Below are positions 1 through 6,573 of a stretch of DNA of 12,209 nucleotides, in pieces. Origin of the DNA: CAYWOS01 sp964459985 (GTDB taxonomy: Bacteria; Bacillota; Clostridia; Christensenellales; Aristaeellaceae); the NCBI GenBank assembly GCA_964459985.1, contig CAYWOS010000056.1:1-12209 (forward strand), given 5' to 3'. The notes beneath the pieces were generated by a model. It was not told where the DNA came from and searched no databases. It saw nothing but the letters and a program-made list of their open reading frames with translations. Each line of letters begins with the position of its first letter. Positions within the stretch are counted from its first letter, which is position 1. The position numbers and the translations under genes are program-made.

Positions 1-1206
1 AACTACTGCAACGGCCCCGCCTTCTACATCCAGATGAAGGTGCTGGCGTGGGACAACTACCCGCAGATCAAGACGCTCAACCAGTATTTCGATCTGCTCC
101 AGCGCTATATCGCGGCGAATCCCACCGACGAGAACGGCGCGGCGTATTCCATGTTTGAAGTCCTGTGCGACGACTGGCGCGCGTTCTGCCTGTTCAATCC
201 CGTGCAGCACCTGATGGGCCGCCCGAACGACGGCGACGTCATCGTTGACATGGACACCTACAAGGTCGACGCGTTCATCATTCAGGATTACGCGAAGGTC
301 TACTACAAGAAGCTGAACGAAATGTTCCGCAAGGGCCTGATCAATCAGGACACCTTCACCCAGAGCTTCGACCAGTACCTCGCCAAGGTTTCCAACGGCA
401 TCGTGCTGGGCATGTTCGACCAGTACTGGGATTTCCAGGACGCCTCCAACGCGCTGGAAACCGCGGGCAAGTATGGCAGCATGTATCAGGCGCTGCCGCT
501 CGTGTATGACGCCGAGGATGTCGGCGGCAAGGTCATCGAAGAGCACTACATGAACGGCTCGGTGCTCAACGTCAACCGCGGCTTCGGCATCACCGTCAAC
601 TGCGACGACGTCGAGCGCATGATCGCCTTCCTTGAAGAAATCCTCAGCGACCGTTGGCAGATCCTCCTCACCTGGGGCGAAGAAAACATTGATTATTCCA
701 TCGTGGACGGCCGCTTCCTGCGCACGCAGGAGCAGGTGACCAATGCCGCCGATCAGGTCTGGCGCAACGCCAACACCGCCCGCGTCCTGTGGGAGAGCCT
801 GCCCAAGAAGCGCGGCACGATGGATAACGGCAACTCCTGGGACCCCGACCTCCAGCCCGAGACCTACAACAGCCTCAAGCTGACCCCGTATCACAGGGAA
901 TTCCTCGCGGCGTACGGTTATAAAGTCCCCGCCGATTTCCTCAATCCGCCGATCGAGCTCGCGCCTTGGGGCGAAGCTTGGCAGCTTGACCTGAACGCCG
1001 ATCCCGCCGGCCTCGCCAATGACGCGCATACCGCGCTGCAGAGCAACGAGCGCCGCGATCTGCCGGCCATCATCATGGCGACCGACGAAGCGGACTTCGA
1101 AGCCAAGTGGGCCGCGTTCGTTCAGGGCGTCGAGGAGATCCCGGTCAGCGACTACATCAACTACATGCAGTCCGCGATCGACGACATCGTCGCCAAACTG
1201 AAGTAA
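1..1206 (+). CDS. Extracellular solute-binding protein of an oligosaccharide ABC importer, 3' part (LplA/YtcQ-like)
   Basis: Open from the first base, so the start lies outside the window; 401 C-terminal residues are visible. Family members are usually about 500-560 residues, so the signal peptide, lipobox and part of the N-lobe are missing. The visible part is rich in aromatic and acidic residues (DQYWDF, WGEENIDY, NGNSWDPD), as is common in carbohydrate-binding lobes, and ends in a helical tail typical of LplA/YtcQ-like proteins (VSDYINYMQSAIDDIVAKLK). The next two genes on the same strand are LplB- and LplC-type permeases, so it most likely captures an oligosaccharide outside the membrane and delivers it to them. 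In related Bacillus and Paenibacillus loci (YtcQ-YteP-YtcP) the substrate is a pectin-derived saccharide, but the substrate here cannot be read from sequence. It ends with TAA and is followed by a strong hairpin, suggesting higher expression than the permeases. The family call is by motif and context, not alignment. Confidence 0.85.
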   Translation, partial: NYCNGPAFYIQMKVLAWDNYPQIKTLNQYFDLLQRYIAANPTDENGAAYSMFEVLCDDWRAFCLFNPVQHLMGRPNDGDVIVDMDTYKVDAFIIQDYAKVYYKKLNEMFRKGLINQDTFTQSFDQYLAKVSNGIVLGMFDQYWDFQDASNALETAGKYGSMYQALPLVYDAEDVGGKVIEEHYMNGSVLNVNRGFGITVNCDDVERMIAFLEEILSDRWQILLTWGEENIDYSIVDGRFLRTQEQVTNAADQVWRNANTARVLWESLPKKRGTMDNGNSWDPDLQPETYNSLKLTPYHREFLAAYGYKVPADFLNPPIELAPWGEAWQLDLNADPAGLANDAHTALQSNERRDLPAIIMATDEADFEAKWAAFVQGVEEIPVSDYINYMQSAIDDIVAKLK

Positions 1207-1220
1207 TCCACTGTAACCCT

Positions 1221-1266
1221 GCCGGATGCGGGAGGAGTCTCCCTCCTTCCGCATCCGGCTTCTTTC
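1221..1266 (+). terminator. Strong intergenic hairpin between binding protein and permease genes (partial terminator/attenuator)
   Basis: Bases 1221-1237 pair with 1243-1259 in a 17-bp stem: 11 perfect GC-rich pairs, one G-T wobble, then five more pairs, with a 5-nt loop. TTCTTTCT follows from 1260. This is the form of an intrinsic terminator with an imperfect U-tract. The permease genes downstream have no visible promoter of their own, so partial read-through is likely. Such a hairpin would also protect the 3' end of the binding-protein mRNA, giving excess binding protein over permease. Confidence 0.8.
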
Positions 1267-1299
1267 TACGATCGAGATCAAAAGGCGAGGTGTGCTCCT

Positions 1300-2265
1300 T
1301 TGAAAACTGCAACGGCGGTGCAGGCGTCCCCGCGCGGCGGTATCCAGCCCAAGCGTCTGACCGGATGGCGGCTGATGGAGCAGCAATGGCAGCTCATGGT
1401 GATGAGCGTGCCGATGCTTTTATACATTCTGCTGTTCAATTACGCGCCCCTGTGGGGTTGGATTACCGCCTTCATGGATTACAAGCCCGCGCGGGCAAAC
1501 CTGTTTGACAATCCGTGGGTGGGGCTCAATAACTTCATCTTCCTGTTCGGGAAAAAGGAATTCCTGCTCAACATCCGCAATACGTTCGCCATGGCGCTCA
1601 TCAACTGCGTGTTTGGCTTTGTGTTTCCCATTCTGCTGGCGCTTCTTCTCAATGAGATCAGGAACCGCAGGTTCAAGCGCGTCGTGCAGACCGTGACGTA
1701 TCTTCCGCACTTCCTCAGCTGGGTTATCGTCGTCTGCCTCGCGCAGAATATTTTTGCCAGCGACGGCGTCATCAATATGCTCCTGCTCAAATCGGGGCTG
1801 ATCAAGGAGCCTGTCTTCTTTCTGGGCAAGGGCGAGTATTTCTGGTGGCTTGTCGGCGCGATCAACGTATGGAAGGACTGCGGCTGGAACAGCATCATTT
1901 ATCTGGCGGCGATGTCGGCGATCGACCCGGCGCTTTACGAGGCCGCCGAGATGGACGGCGCGGGGCGCTTCCGCAGAATGACGCATATCACGCTGCCCGG
2001 CATCAAATCCACCTTTGTGGTGCTGCTGATCATGAACATCGGCCACCTGATGGAAGCCGGTTTTGAAATCCAGTACCTGATGGGACAGAACGTTGTGATG
2101 GATTGGTCGCAGACCATTGATATCTTCGCGCTCAAGTACGGCATCAGCAAGCAGCAGTACGGGCGCGCGACCGCGGCGGGCATGTTCAAGAGCGTGGTGT
2201 CCATCGTTCTTCTGTTCTCGGCGAACTACATCGCCAAGAAGCTCGATGAAGACACGCTTTTGTAA
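1300..2265 (+). CDS. Sugar ABC transporter permease, LplB/YteP-like
   Basis: Inner-membrane subunit of a CUT1 (MalF-type) importer, 321 residues, normal length for the family. Hydrophobic segments lie near residues 33-58, 96-118, 137-152, 180-205, 237-256 and 295-311. The cytoplasmic EAA loop that docks the ATPase is at residues 214-235 (EAAEMDGAGRF, then ITLPGI). A phrase typical of LplB proteins, TYLPHFLSWVIV, is at 133-144. The start is a TTG at 1300 with GAGGTG 7 nt upstream (1287-1292); the next candidate, ATG at 1375, has no comparable ribosome binding site. It lies 15 nt ahead of the second permease and probably forms a heterodimer with it. Transcription likely comes from upstream, through the hairpin. 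No ATPase is encoded in the window; related importers share an MsmX/MsiK-type ATPase encoded elsewhere. Confidence 0.92.
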   Translation: MKTATAVQASPRGGIQPKRLTGWRLMEQQWQLMVMSVPMLLYILLFNYAPLWGWITAFMDYKPARANLFDNPWVGLNNFIFLFGKKEFLLNIRNTFAMALINCVFGFVFPILLALLLNEIRNRRFKRVVQTVTYLPHFLSWVIVVCLAQNIFASDGVINMLLLKSGLIKEPVFFLGKGEYFWWLVGAINVWKDCGWNSIIYLAAMSAIDPALYEAAEMDGAGRFRRMTHITLPGIKSTFVVLLIMNIGHLMEAGFEIQYLMGQNVVMDWSQTIDIFALKYGISKQQYGRATAAGMFKSVVSIVLLFSANYIAKKLDEDTLL

Positions 2266-2280
2266 GGGAGGGAACAGACG

Positions 2281-3189
2281 ATGAGCAGTACGCTGACCCG
2301 CCGCCCGCGCGGCAAGGAATGGATTTTCCCGATCGTCAACATGACGCTGATGATCCTGCTGATGGTCATTACCCTGTACCCGGTGTGGAACACGATCGCG
2401 ATTTCCTTCAACGAGGGCATCGACGCCATACGCGGCGGAATTTATCTGTGGCCGCGCGTGTTCAGCCTGCGCAGCTATCATGTGATTTTCGCCGACGAGA
2501 TTATTTACAACGCGTTCTTCATCACCTTCGCGCGCACGCTTGTGCAGACCCTGCTCAACGTCGCGCTGACCTCGATGCTCGCCTACGCGCTGTCGCGCCG
2601 CGAGTATGTGCTGCGCAAGTTCATCACGACGATCTTCGTGCTGACCATGTACGTCAACGCCGGCCTGATCCCCAACTATCTGCTGATATCGCGCACGCTT
2701 CACCTGTCGGGCAGCTTCTGGGTTTACATCGTGCCGACCATGACGTCGTGCTTCAATATGATCGTCATTAGGACGTATATTCTCGGGCTGCCGGACGCGC
2801 TGGTGGAATCGGCGCGCATTGACGGCGCGGGCGATATCTATCTGTTCTGGAAGATCATCTTCCCGCTTTGCACGCCGGTACTGGCGACGGTCGCGCTGTT
2901 TGTGGCGGTGGGCGCGTGGAACAGCTGGTTCGACACCTATCTCTACTGCGGCGGTAAAAAGGATCTGCACACGCTTCAATACATCCTGCGGCTCAAGCTG
3001 GCGACGACCACGAAGAACTCCAACGCCGCGCTCAGCTCGGCGGACGCGCTTTCCTCGTCGGCCCAGACGACGCCCATTACCATCCGTTCGGCGATTACCG
3101 TCGTATCGGCGGCGCCGATCATGGTCATCTATCCCTTCCTGCAGCGCTATTTCGTCGCCGGCCTCAACGTGGGCAGCGTCAAGGGCTGA
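2281..3189 (+). CDS. Carbohydrate ABC transporter permease, LplC/YtcP-like
   Basis: Second transmembrane subunit of the importer, 302 residues, MalG/CUT1 type. It starts at ATG 2281 behind a GGGAGGGA site (2267-2274). The N-terminal hydrophobic segment lies near residues 15-40, and others near 75-102, 115-135, 147-166, 195-213 and 268-286. The EAA loop is at 176-196 (ESARIDGAGD, then IIFPL). The GAWNSWFD phrase at 211-218 and the hydrophilic insertion rich in Ser, Thr and Ala near 240-268 are characteristic of LplC/YtcP proteins and set them apart from ordinary MalG. It is co-directional with the LplB-like permease after a 15-nt gap, so one mRNA is expected. The C-terminal NVGSVKG ending is also typical of the family. 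The substrate is unknown. Confidence 0.93.
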   Translation: MSSTLTRRPRGKEWIFPIVNMTLMILLMVITLYPVWNTIAISFNEGIDAIRGGIYLWPRVFSLRSYHVIFADEIIYNAFFITFARTLVQTLLNVALTSMLAYALSRREYVLRKFITTIFVLTMYVNAGLIPNYLLISRTLHLSGSFWVYIVPTMTSCFNMIVIRTYILGLPDALVESARIDGAGDIYLFWKIIFPLCTPVLATVALFVAVGAWNSWFDTYLYCGGKKDLHTLQYILRLKLATTTKNSNAALSSADALSSSAQTTPITIRSAITVVSAAPIMVIYPFLQRYFVAGLNVGSVKG

Positions 3190-3233
3190 CGGCGCCGCTT
3201 CTGTCAGGCTGAAGCGCCTTACGCGTCAGCCCT
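3182..3233 (+). terminator. Composite stem-loop overlapping the permease stop codon (possible terminator)
   Basis: AGGGCTGAC (3182-3190) is perfectly repeated in inverse at 3225-3233. Inside it a second imperfect stem pairs GGCGC..CTTC (3191-3201) with GAAGCGCC (3211-3218). The fold includes the TGA stop codon. The tail GGTTCAATTT is only weakly T-rich, so this may be an inefficient terminator or a 3' mRNA stabiliser. It separates the transporter genes from the next promoter. Confidence 0.45.
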
Positions 3234-3264
3234 GGTTCAATTTGCGCGGATCGGAGGAATTCCC

Positions 3265-3293
3265 TTGATACGCCGGGGGAAATCCTGTATACT
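3265..3293 (+). promoter_or_regulatory. SigA-type promoter for the regulator/kinase cassette
   Basis: The -35 TTGATA (3265-3270), an exact 17-bp spacer and the -10 TATACT (3288-3293) are each one mismatch from consensus. The expected transcription start is near 3300, about 30 nt before the ATG at 3332. It lies in the 142-nt gap between the permease and the first response regulator, giving the two-component cassette its own expression. Confidence 0.85.
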
Positions 3294-3295
3294 GT

Positions 3296-3320
3296 CCTTG
3301 CCGTTTTCAAACGGGCAAGG
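3296..3320 (+). promoter_or_regulatory. Inverted repeat across the expected transcription start (operator or 5' hairpin)
   Basis: CCTTGCC (3296-3302) and GGCAAGG (3314-3320) are perfect 7-bp arms around an 11-bp centre, with GTTT/AAAC giving extra symmetry. The dyad sits just after the -10 box, where a repressor would block initiation, and its right arm runs into the Shine-Dalgarno stretch AAGGGGGGAA. It could be a DNA operator, a leader hairpin that limits translation, or both. Confidence 0.5.
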
Positions 3321-3331
3321 GGGGAATACGC

Positions 3332-4819
3332 ATGTACCGCGCCATCGTCGTGGACGACGAGCCGTCGATGCTCGAGGGGATGCGCCTGATGATCGACTGG
3401 AGCGCCTGCGGGTTTTCGCTCGCGGGCGAGGCGTCGGACGCCGGGGAGGCGATCGCGCTTGTCGAAGCGTCGCGCCCCGATCTTGTGATCACGGACATCC
3501 GGATGCCCGGGCTGTCCGGTACCGATCTTGCGGCGCGGCTTTCGCGCGAATACCCCGATGTGATGGTACTGCTTTTCAGCGGATACCGTGATTTCGCCTA
3601 CGCGCAGGCGGCGATCCGCGCGCAGGCGTTCGGGTATCTGCTCAAGCCCATCGATCCCGACGAGGTGCACGCCGCGCTGCGAGGGATCGCCGCCGAGCTG
3701 GACAGGCGGCGCGCGGAACAAAAGGAGCCGGCCTCGCGGACGCCGCGCGATCATCTGCTCCGGCGAATCGCGTTCGGCGACGACGGCGCGGAGGCGCTCG
3801 CCCGGTGCGAAGCGCTGATGGCGATCGATCGGGAGGCAACGGTTTGCTGCGCGGCAATCGAGCACGACCCCCCGCGCGGAGGGAGCGGGGAAGCCGTCGA
3901 TGAATTCTGGCGGCTGCCCGGCGCGTACGCCTTCCTGCTGACGCCCTCGCGCGCCGGCGTGGTGTTTCGCGGCGACGCCGACCGCGCGGGATTGTCCGCG
4001 CGCCTCAAGGAGCTGGCCGCCCGCCGCCGCGTCGCGCGCGTGGGTGTCGGGCTGACCGGGCGCGGCGCGGCCGGGCTGCGCGACAGTCTGCGGCAGGCGA
4101 TCGAGGCGCTCGGGCCGTGGTTCGAGTCGGAGAATGATTTGAGGATTTTCCGCGCCTACGACGAGGGATTGCCGCGCTGGCTGCTGGACGCCGACGTCGC
4201 GGGGCTGGAAAACGCGCTGCGCCAGAGACGCCCCGCCGCCGTCGCGCGGCAGGTCGGGCTGCTTGAAAAAGCGTATCATGATAAAAAGCCCGACATCATG
4301 TATCTGCGCGTGATGGCGCAGAATTTGGAAGCGTTTGTCCCCGCCGAGGGCGCGGACGGGCGCGGGAGCGATCTGCGCGCGCTCTGGCTCGGGCAGGGGA
4401 CGGACGCCGATCAATGGATGCGCGATTTTCTTTCCGTCATGCGCGCGCTGCCCGGCGAGGAAACGCCGGAGGACGGCGCGATGCCCGACGCCGTCCGGCA
4501 AGTCATGCGCTATATCGACGAAGAGTACATGCGCGACGCGTCCATCGGCGAGATCGCCTCGCGCCTGTACGTGAACGCCGCCTATCTGGGACAGCTTGTG
4601 CGAAGGTATACCGGCGAAACCTTTCACAAACATCTTCTGACCGCGCGCATGACGCAGGCGAGCCGCCTGCTCAAGCAAACGCAGCAAACGGTCGGCGAGA
4701 TCGCGCTGGCGGTCGGGATCAAGGATGTGGATTATTTTTCCATGCAGTTTCGCGGCTGTTTCGGCGTCAGCCCCAACGCGTATCGCACGGCGGAAAGAGA
4801 GAAGGGAACGCGCGCTTGA
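3332..4819 (+). CDS. YesN-type response regulator 1, REC plus AraC-family DNA-binding domain
   Basis: Cytoplasmic two-component transcription regulator of 495 residues. The receiver domain (1-122) has every key residue: acidic pair D9/D10 in VVDDEP, phosphorylated D55 (ITDIRMP), S83 in LLFSGY and K105 in LLKPIDPD. A linker of about 260 residues (130-385) is poorly conserved but usual for YesN proteins. The C-terminus holds the two helix-turn-helix motifs of an AraC domain (about 388-486): IGEIASRLYVNAAYLGQLVRR, then VGEIALAVGIKDVDYFSMQF and the closing FGVSPNAYR. The ATG start at 3332 has an AGGGGG site 8 nt upstream. Its last bases overlap the kinase start by 4 nt, so the two are probably translationally coupled partners. 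By analogy with YesMN pairs beside LplABC importers it would activate the transport genes; the targets are inferred. Confidence 0.93.
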   Translation: MYRAIVVDDEPSMLEGMRLMIDWSACGFSLAGEASDAGEAIALVEASRPDLVITDIRMPGLSGTDLAARLSREYPDVMVLLFSGYRDFAYAQAAIRAQAFGYLLKPIDPDEVHAALRGIAAELDRRRAEQKEPASRTPRDHLLRRIAFGDDGAEALARCEALMAIDREATVCCAAIEHDPPRGGSGEAVDEFWRLPGAYAFLLTPSRAGVVFRGDADRAGLSARLKELAARRRVARVGVGLTGRGAAGLRDSLRQAIEALGPWFESENDLRIFRAYDEGLPRWLLDADVAGLENALRQRRPAAVARQVGLLEKAYHDKKPDIMYLRVMAQNLEAFVPAEGADGRGSDLRALWLGQGTDADQWMRDFLSVMRALPGEETPEDGAMPDAVRQVMRYIDEEYMRDASIGEIASRLYVNAAYLGQLVRRYTGETFHKHLLTARMTQASRLLKQTQQTVGEIALAVGIKDVDYFSMQFRGCFGVSPNAYRTAEREKGTRA

Positions 4820-6573
4820 AAAGGATCAACGATTTGCCCATCCGCTCGAAATTCATCATGCTGTTCGTGCTGGGCGTGCTGCTGCCCATCTGTATTTTGT
4901 TGTTTTACGTGCTCACCAACACCACCGCGCAGGTGCGCGAGCGCGAGCGGATCAACGCCCGGCAGTCGCTGGACCGGGTGTATACGACGCTGGAAACGCA
5001 GTTCGCCTCGGCGGTCGCGCTCAGCAACGCCGTGTCCGCTGATGCCACGCTGCTTTCGATGGCGCGCCAGACGTACCCGCTCCCTTGGAAGTATTACAAT
5101 ACCTACTATACCGAGATCAGGCCGACGTTCAACCGCTATCTGACGGCGTTCGCCCAGCAGGTGACCAATCTGCAGCTTTATACCTATAACGACACCATGT
5201 TTTCGGGCGGGTACTGCATGTCGCTGCCCGCCGCGAAGGACGAGCCGTGGATGCCCGACAACGTGTACGAGCCGGTCATGCGTCTGGTGAGCTATGTCCG
5301 CCGCACGGCGAACGGCTCGCGGTTCATTCAGGTCAGTATCGTGCGCACCGTGATCAGCGACCGTTATCCGCCCATCGTCGTCAAGGTCGATTTGTGGATG
5401 GAGCCCATTCACGTCGTCGTCGAGAGCGAAACGGATTATCTGAATATCTATCTGGTATCGCCCGACGGCAGCGTCGTGAGCTGTCCCGGCAGCCGGCTGG
5501 ACGGCGTGGGGCAGCAAAGCGAGCTGCTCCCGCCTGAAAACTGCCAGCTCTCGCTCGCCTACGGCGATAAAACCGCGATGGAGGGCTGGCAGCTCAAGGC
5601 GGTCGTCAACGAAGCGCCCGTCGTCGCCAACGTGCGCAAGGTCGTGTTTTTCGGCTTGCTGCTGGGCGTCATGTGCACGGCGCTCGCCGGCGCGCTGTGC
5701 CTGCTCATGTCCCATTCCGTCGTCGATCGCGGCAAGCGCCTGCTGCGTCACATGGACAGCCTGTCCGGCGAGCATTTCGAGCCGCTTACCCGCGACGCGG
5801 GAAGCGACGAGATCGGCGAACTGATCGAGCACTTCAACGCGATGGGCGAGCGGATGCGGCAGCTGATCCAGAACATCTACGTGCTGGAGCTGCGCCAGAA
5901 GAACCTCGAGCTCGAGCGCGTCCGCGCGGAGCTGAAATACCTTCAGGCGCAGATCGATCCGCATTTTCTGTTCAATACGCTCAACGCCATTCTCGTTTTG
6001 TGCGTGCGCAACGGGTACGGCGAGCTGGCGGACGTCATCCGCGCGCTGTCGAAAATCCTTCGGCGCATGATCGATACCTCGCGCGACATGGTGCCCTTGC
6101 GCGAGGAGCTGGAATTCGTCAAAATGGTGCTCCTGATCGAGCGCTTCCGCTTTGGCGACAAGCTCGGTTACGAACTGGACGCCGACGTGGACACGCTTGA
6201 CTGCCCGGTGCCCGTCATGAGCGTGCAGGCGCTGGTGGAAAACGCCTGCAAGCACGGCGTGCAGCATATCAGCAGCAAGGGGCTGATCCGCATCGAATCG
6301 CGGATCCGGGACGGCTTTCTGTCCATCAGCGTCGTCGACAACGGCGTGGGCATCACGCCCGAGCGCCTGCGCTTTTTGCAGGAGCACGTGCGCAGCAGCG
6401 AGGACATCGAGGGAAGCGTCGGGCTGCAGAACATCGACAGGCGGCTTGTGCTGCACTACGGCGAAAGGGCGGGGCTGACCATTGAAAACGCCCCCGGGCA
6501 GGGCACGGCGGTGGGCATTCATATTCCGCTGAAGGGAGAAGATCGGGATGCTGCGCGTTATGCTGGTGGATGA
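4816..6573 (+). CDS. YesM-type membrane sensor histidine kinase (HAMP, His_kinase, HATPase_c)
   Basis: A 585-residue kinase expected to phosphorylate one or both neighbouring regulators. TM1 is at about 13-34 and TM2 at 276-298; the roughly 240 residues between form an extracellular Cache-like sensor. A HAMP domain (about 296-350) and a coiled helix rich in Glu, Arg and Leu lead to the phosphoacceptor H383 in IDPHFLFNTLN, the LytS/YesM-type signature. The ATP-binding domain has its N-box at 474-481 (VENACKHG, N476), G1 box DNGVGI at 508-513 and a GSVGLQNI G2 box near 533. The chosen start is TTG 4816, sharing bases with the TGA of the preceding gene (TTGA) behind a GAAGGG site. The open frame extends upstream but only inside the regulator gene, and the first internal ATG would cut into TM1. 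The ligand is unknown. Confidence 0.92.
   Translation: MKRINDLPIRSKFIMLFVLGVLLPICILLFYVLTNTTAQVRERERINARQSLDRVYTTLETQFASAVALSNAVSADATLLSMARQTYPLPWKYYNTYYTEIRPTFNRYLTAFAQQVTNLQLYTYNDTMFSGGYCMSLPAAKDEPWMPDNVYEPVMRLVSYVRRTANGSRFIQVSIVRTVISDRYPPIVVKVDLWMEPIHVVVESETDYLNIYLVSPDGSVVSCPGSRLDGVGQQSELLPPENCQLSLAYGDKTAMEGWQLKAVVNEAPVVANVRKVVFFGLLLGVMCTALAGALCLLMSHSVVDRGKRLLRHMDSLSGEHFEPLTRDAGSDEIGELIEHFNAMGERMRQLIQNIYVLELRQKNLELERVRAELKYLQAQIDPHFLFNTLNAILVLCVRNGYGELADVIRALSKILRRMIDTSRDMVPLREELEFVKMVLLIERFRFGDKLGYELDADVDTLDCPVPVMSVQALVENACKHGVQHISSKGLIRIESRIRDGFLSISVVDNGVGITPERLRFLQEHVRSSEDIEGSVGLQNIDRRLVLHYGERAGLTIENAPGQGTAVGIHIPLKGEDRDAARYAGG

Noticed and set aside
1420..2979. Long open frame on the - strand across both permease genes
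   Set aside because: Its translation is rich in Arg, His, Gln and Asp with no membrane or domain pattern, while the + strand has two clear permeases. It is a by-product of GC-rich codon use.
3301..3308. CCGTTTTC found at both promoter regions (3301-3308 and 12081-12088)
   Set aside because: The two copies differ in position and orientation relative to the promoters (downstream of the -10 in one, in the spacer on the opposite strand in the other), and an 8-base match is easily chance.
3179..4687. Long open - strand frame opposite response regulator 1
   Set aside because: Low-complexity Arg/Ala-rich translation, no ribosome binding site or motif; the + strand has intact REC and AraC domains.
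4414..4815. Possible N-terminal extension of the YesM kinase, since the frame is open well upstream
   Set aside because: The extra residues are Arg/Ala-rich and lie entirely within regulator 1; the TTG at 4816 has an SD and places TM1 at the expected distance.
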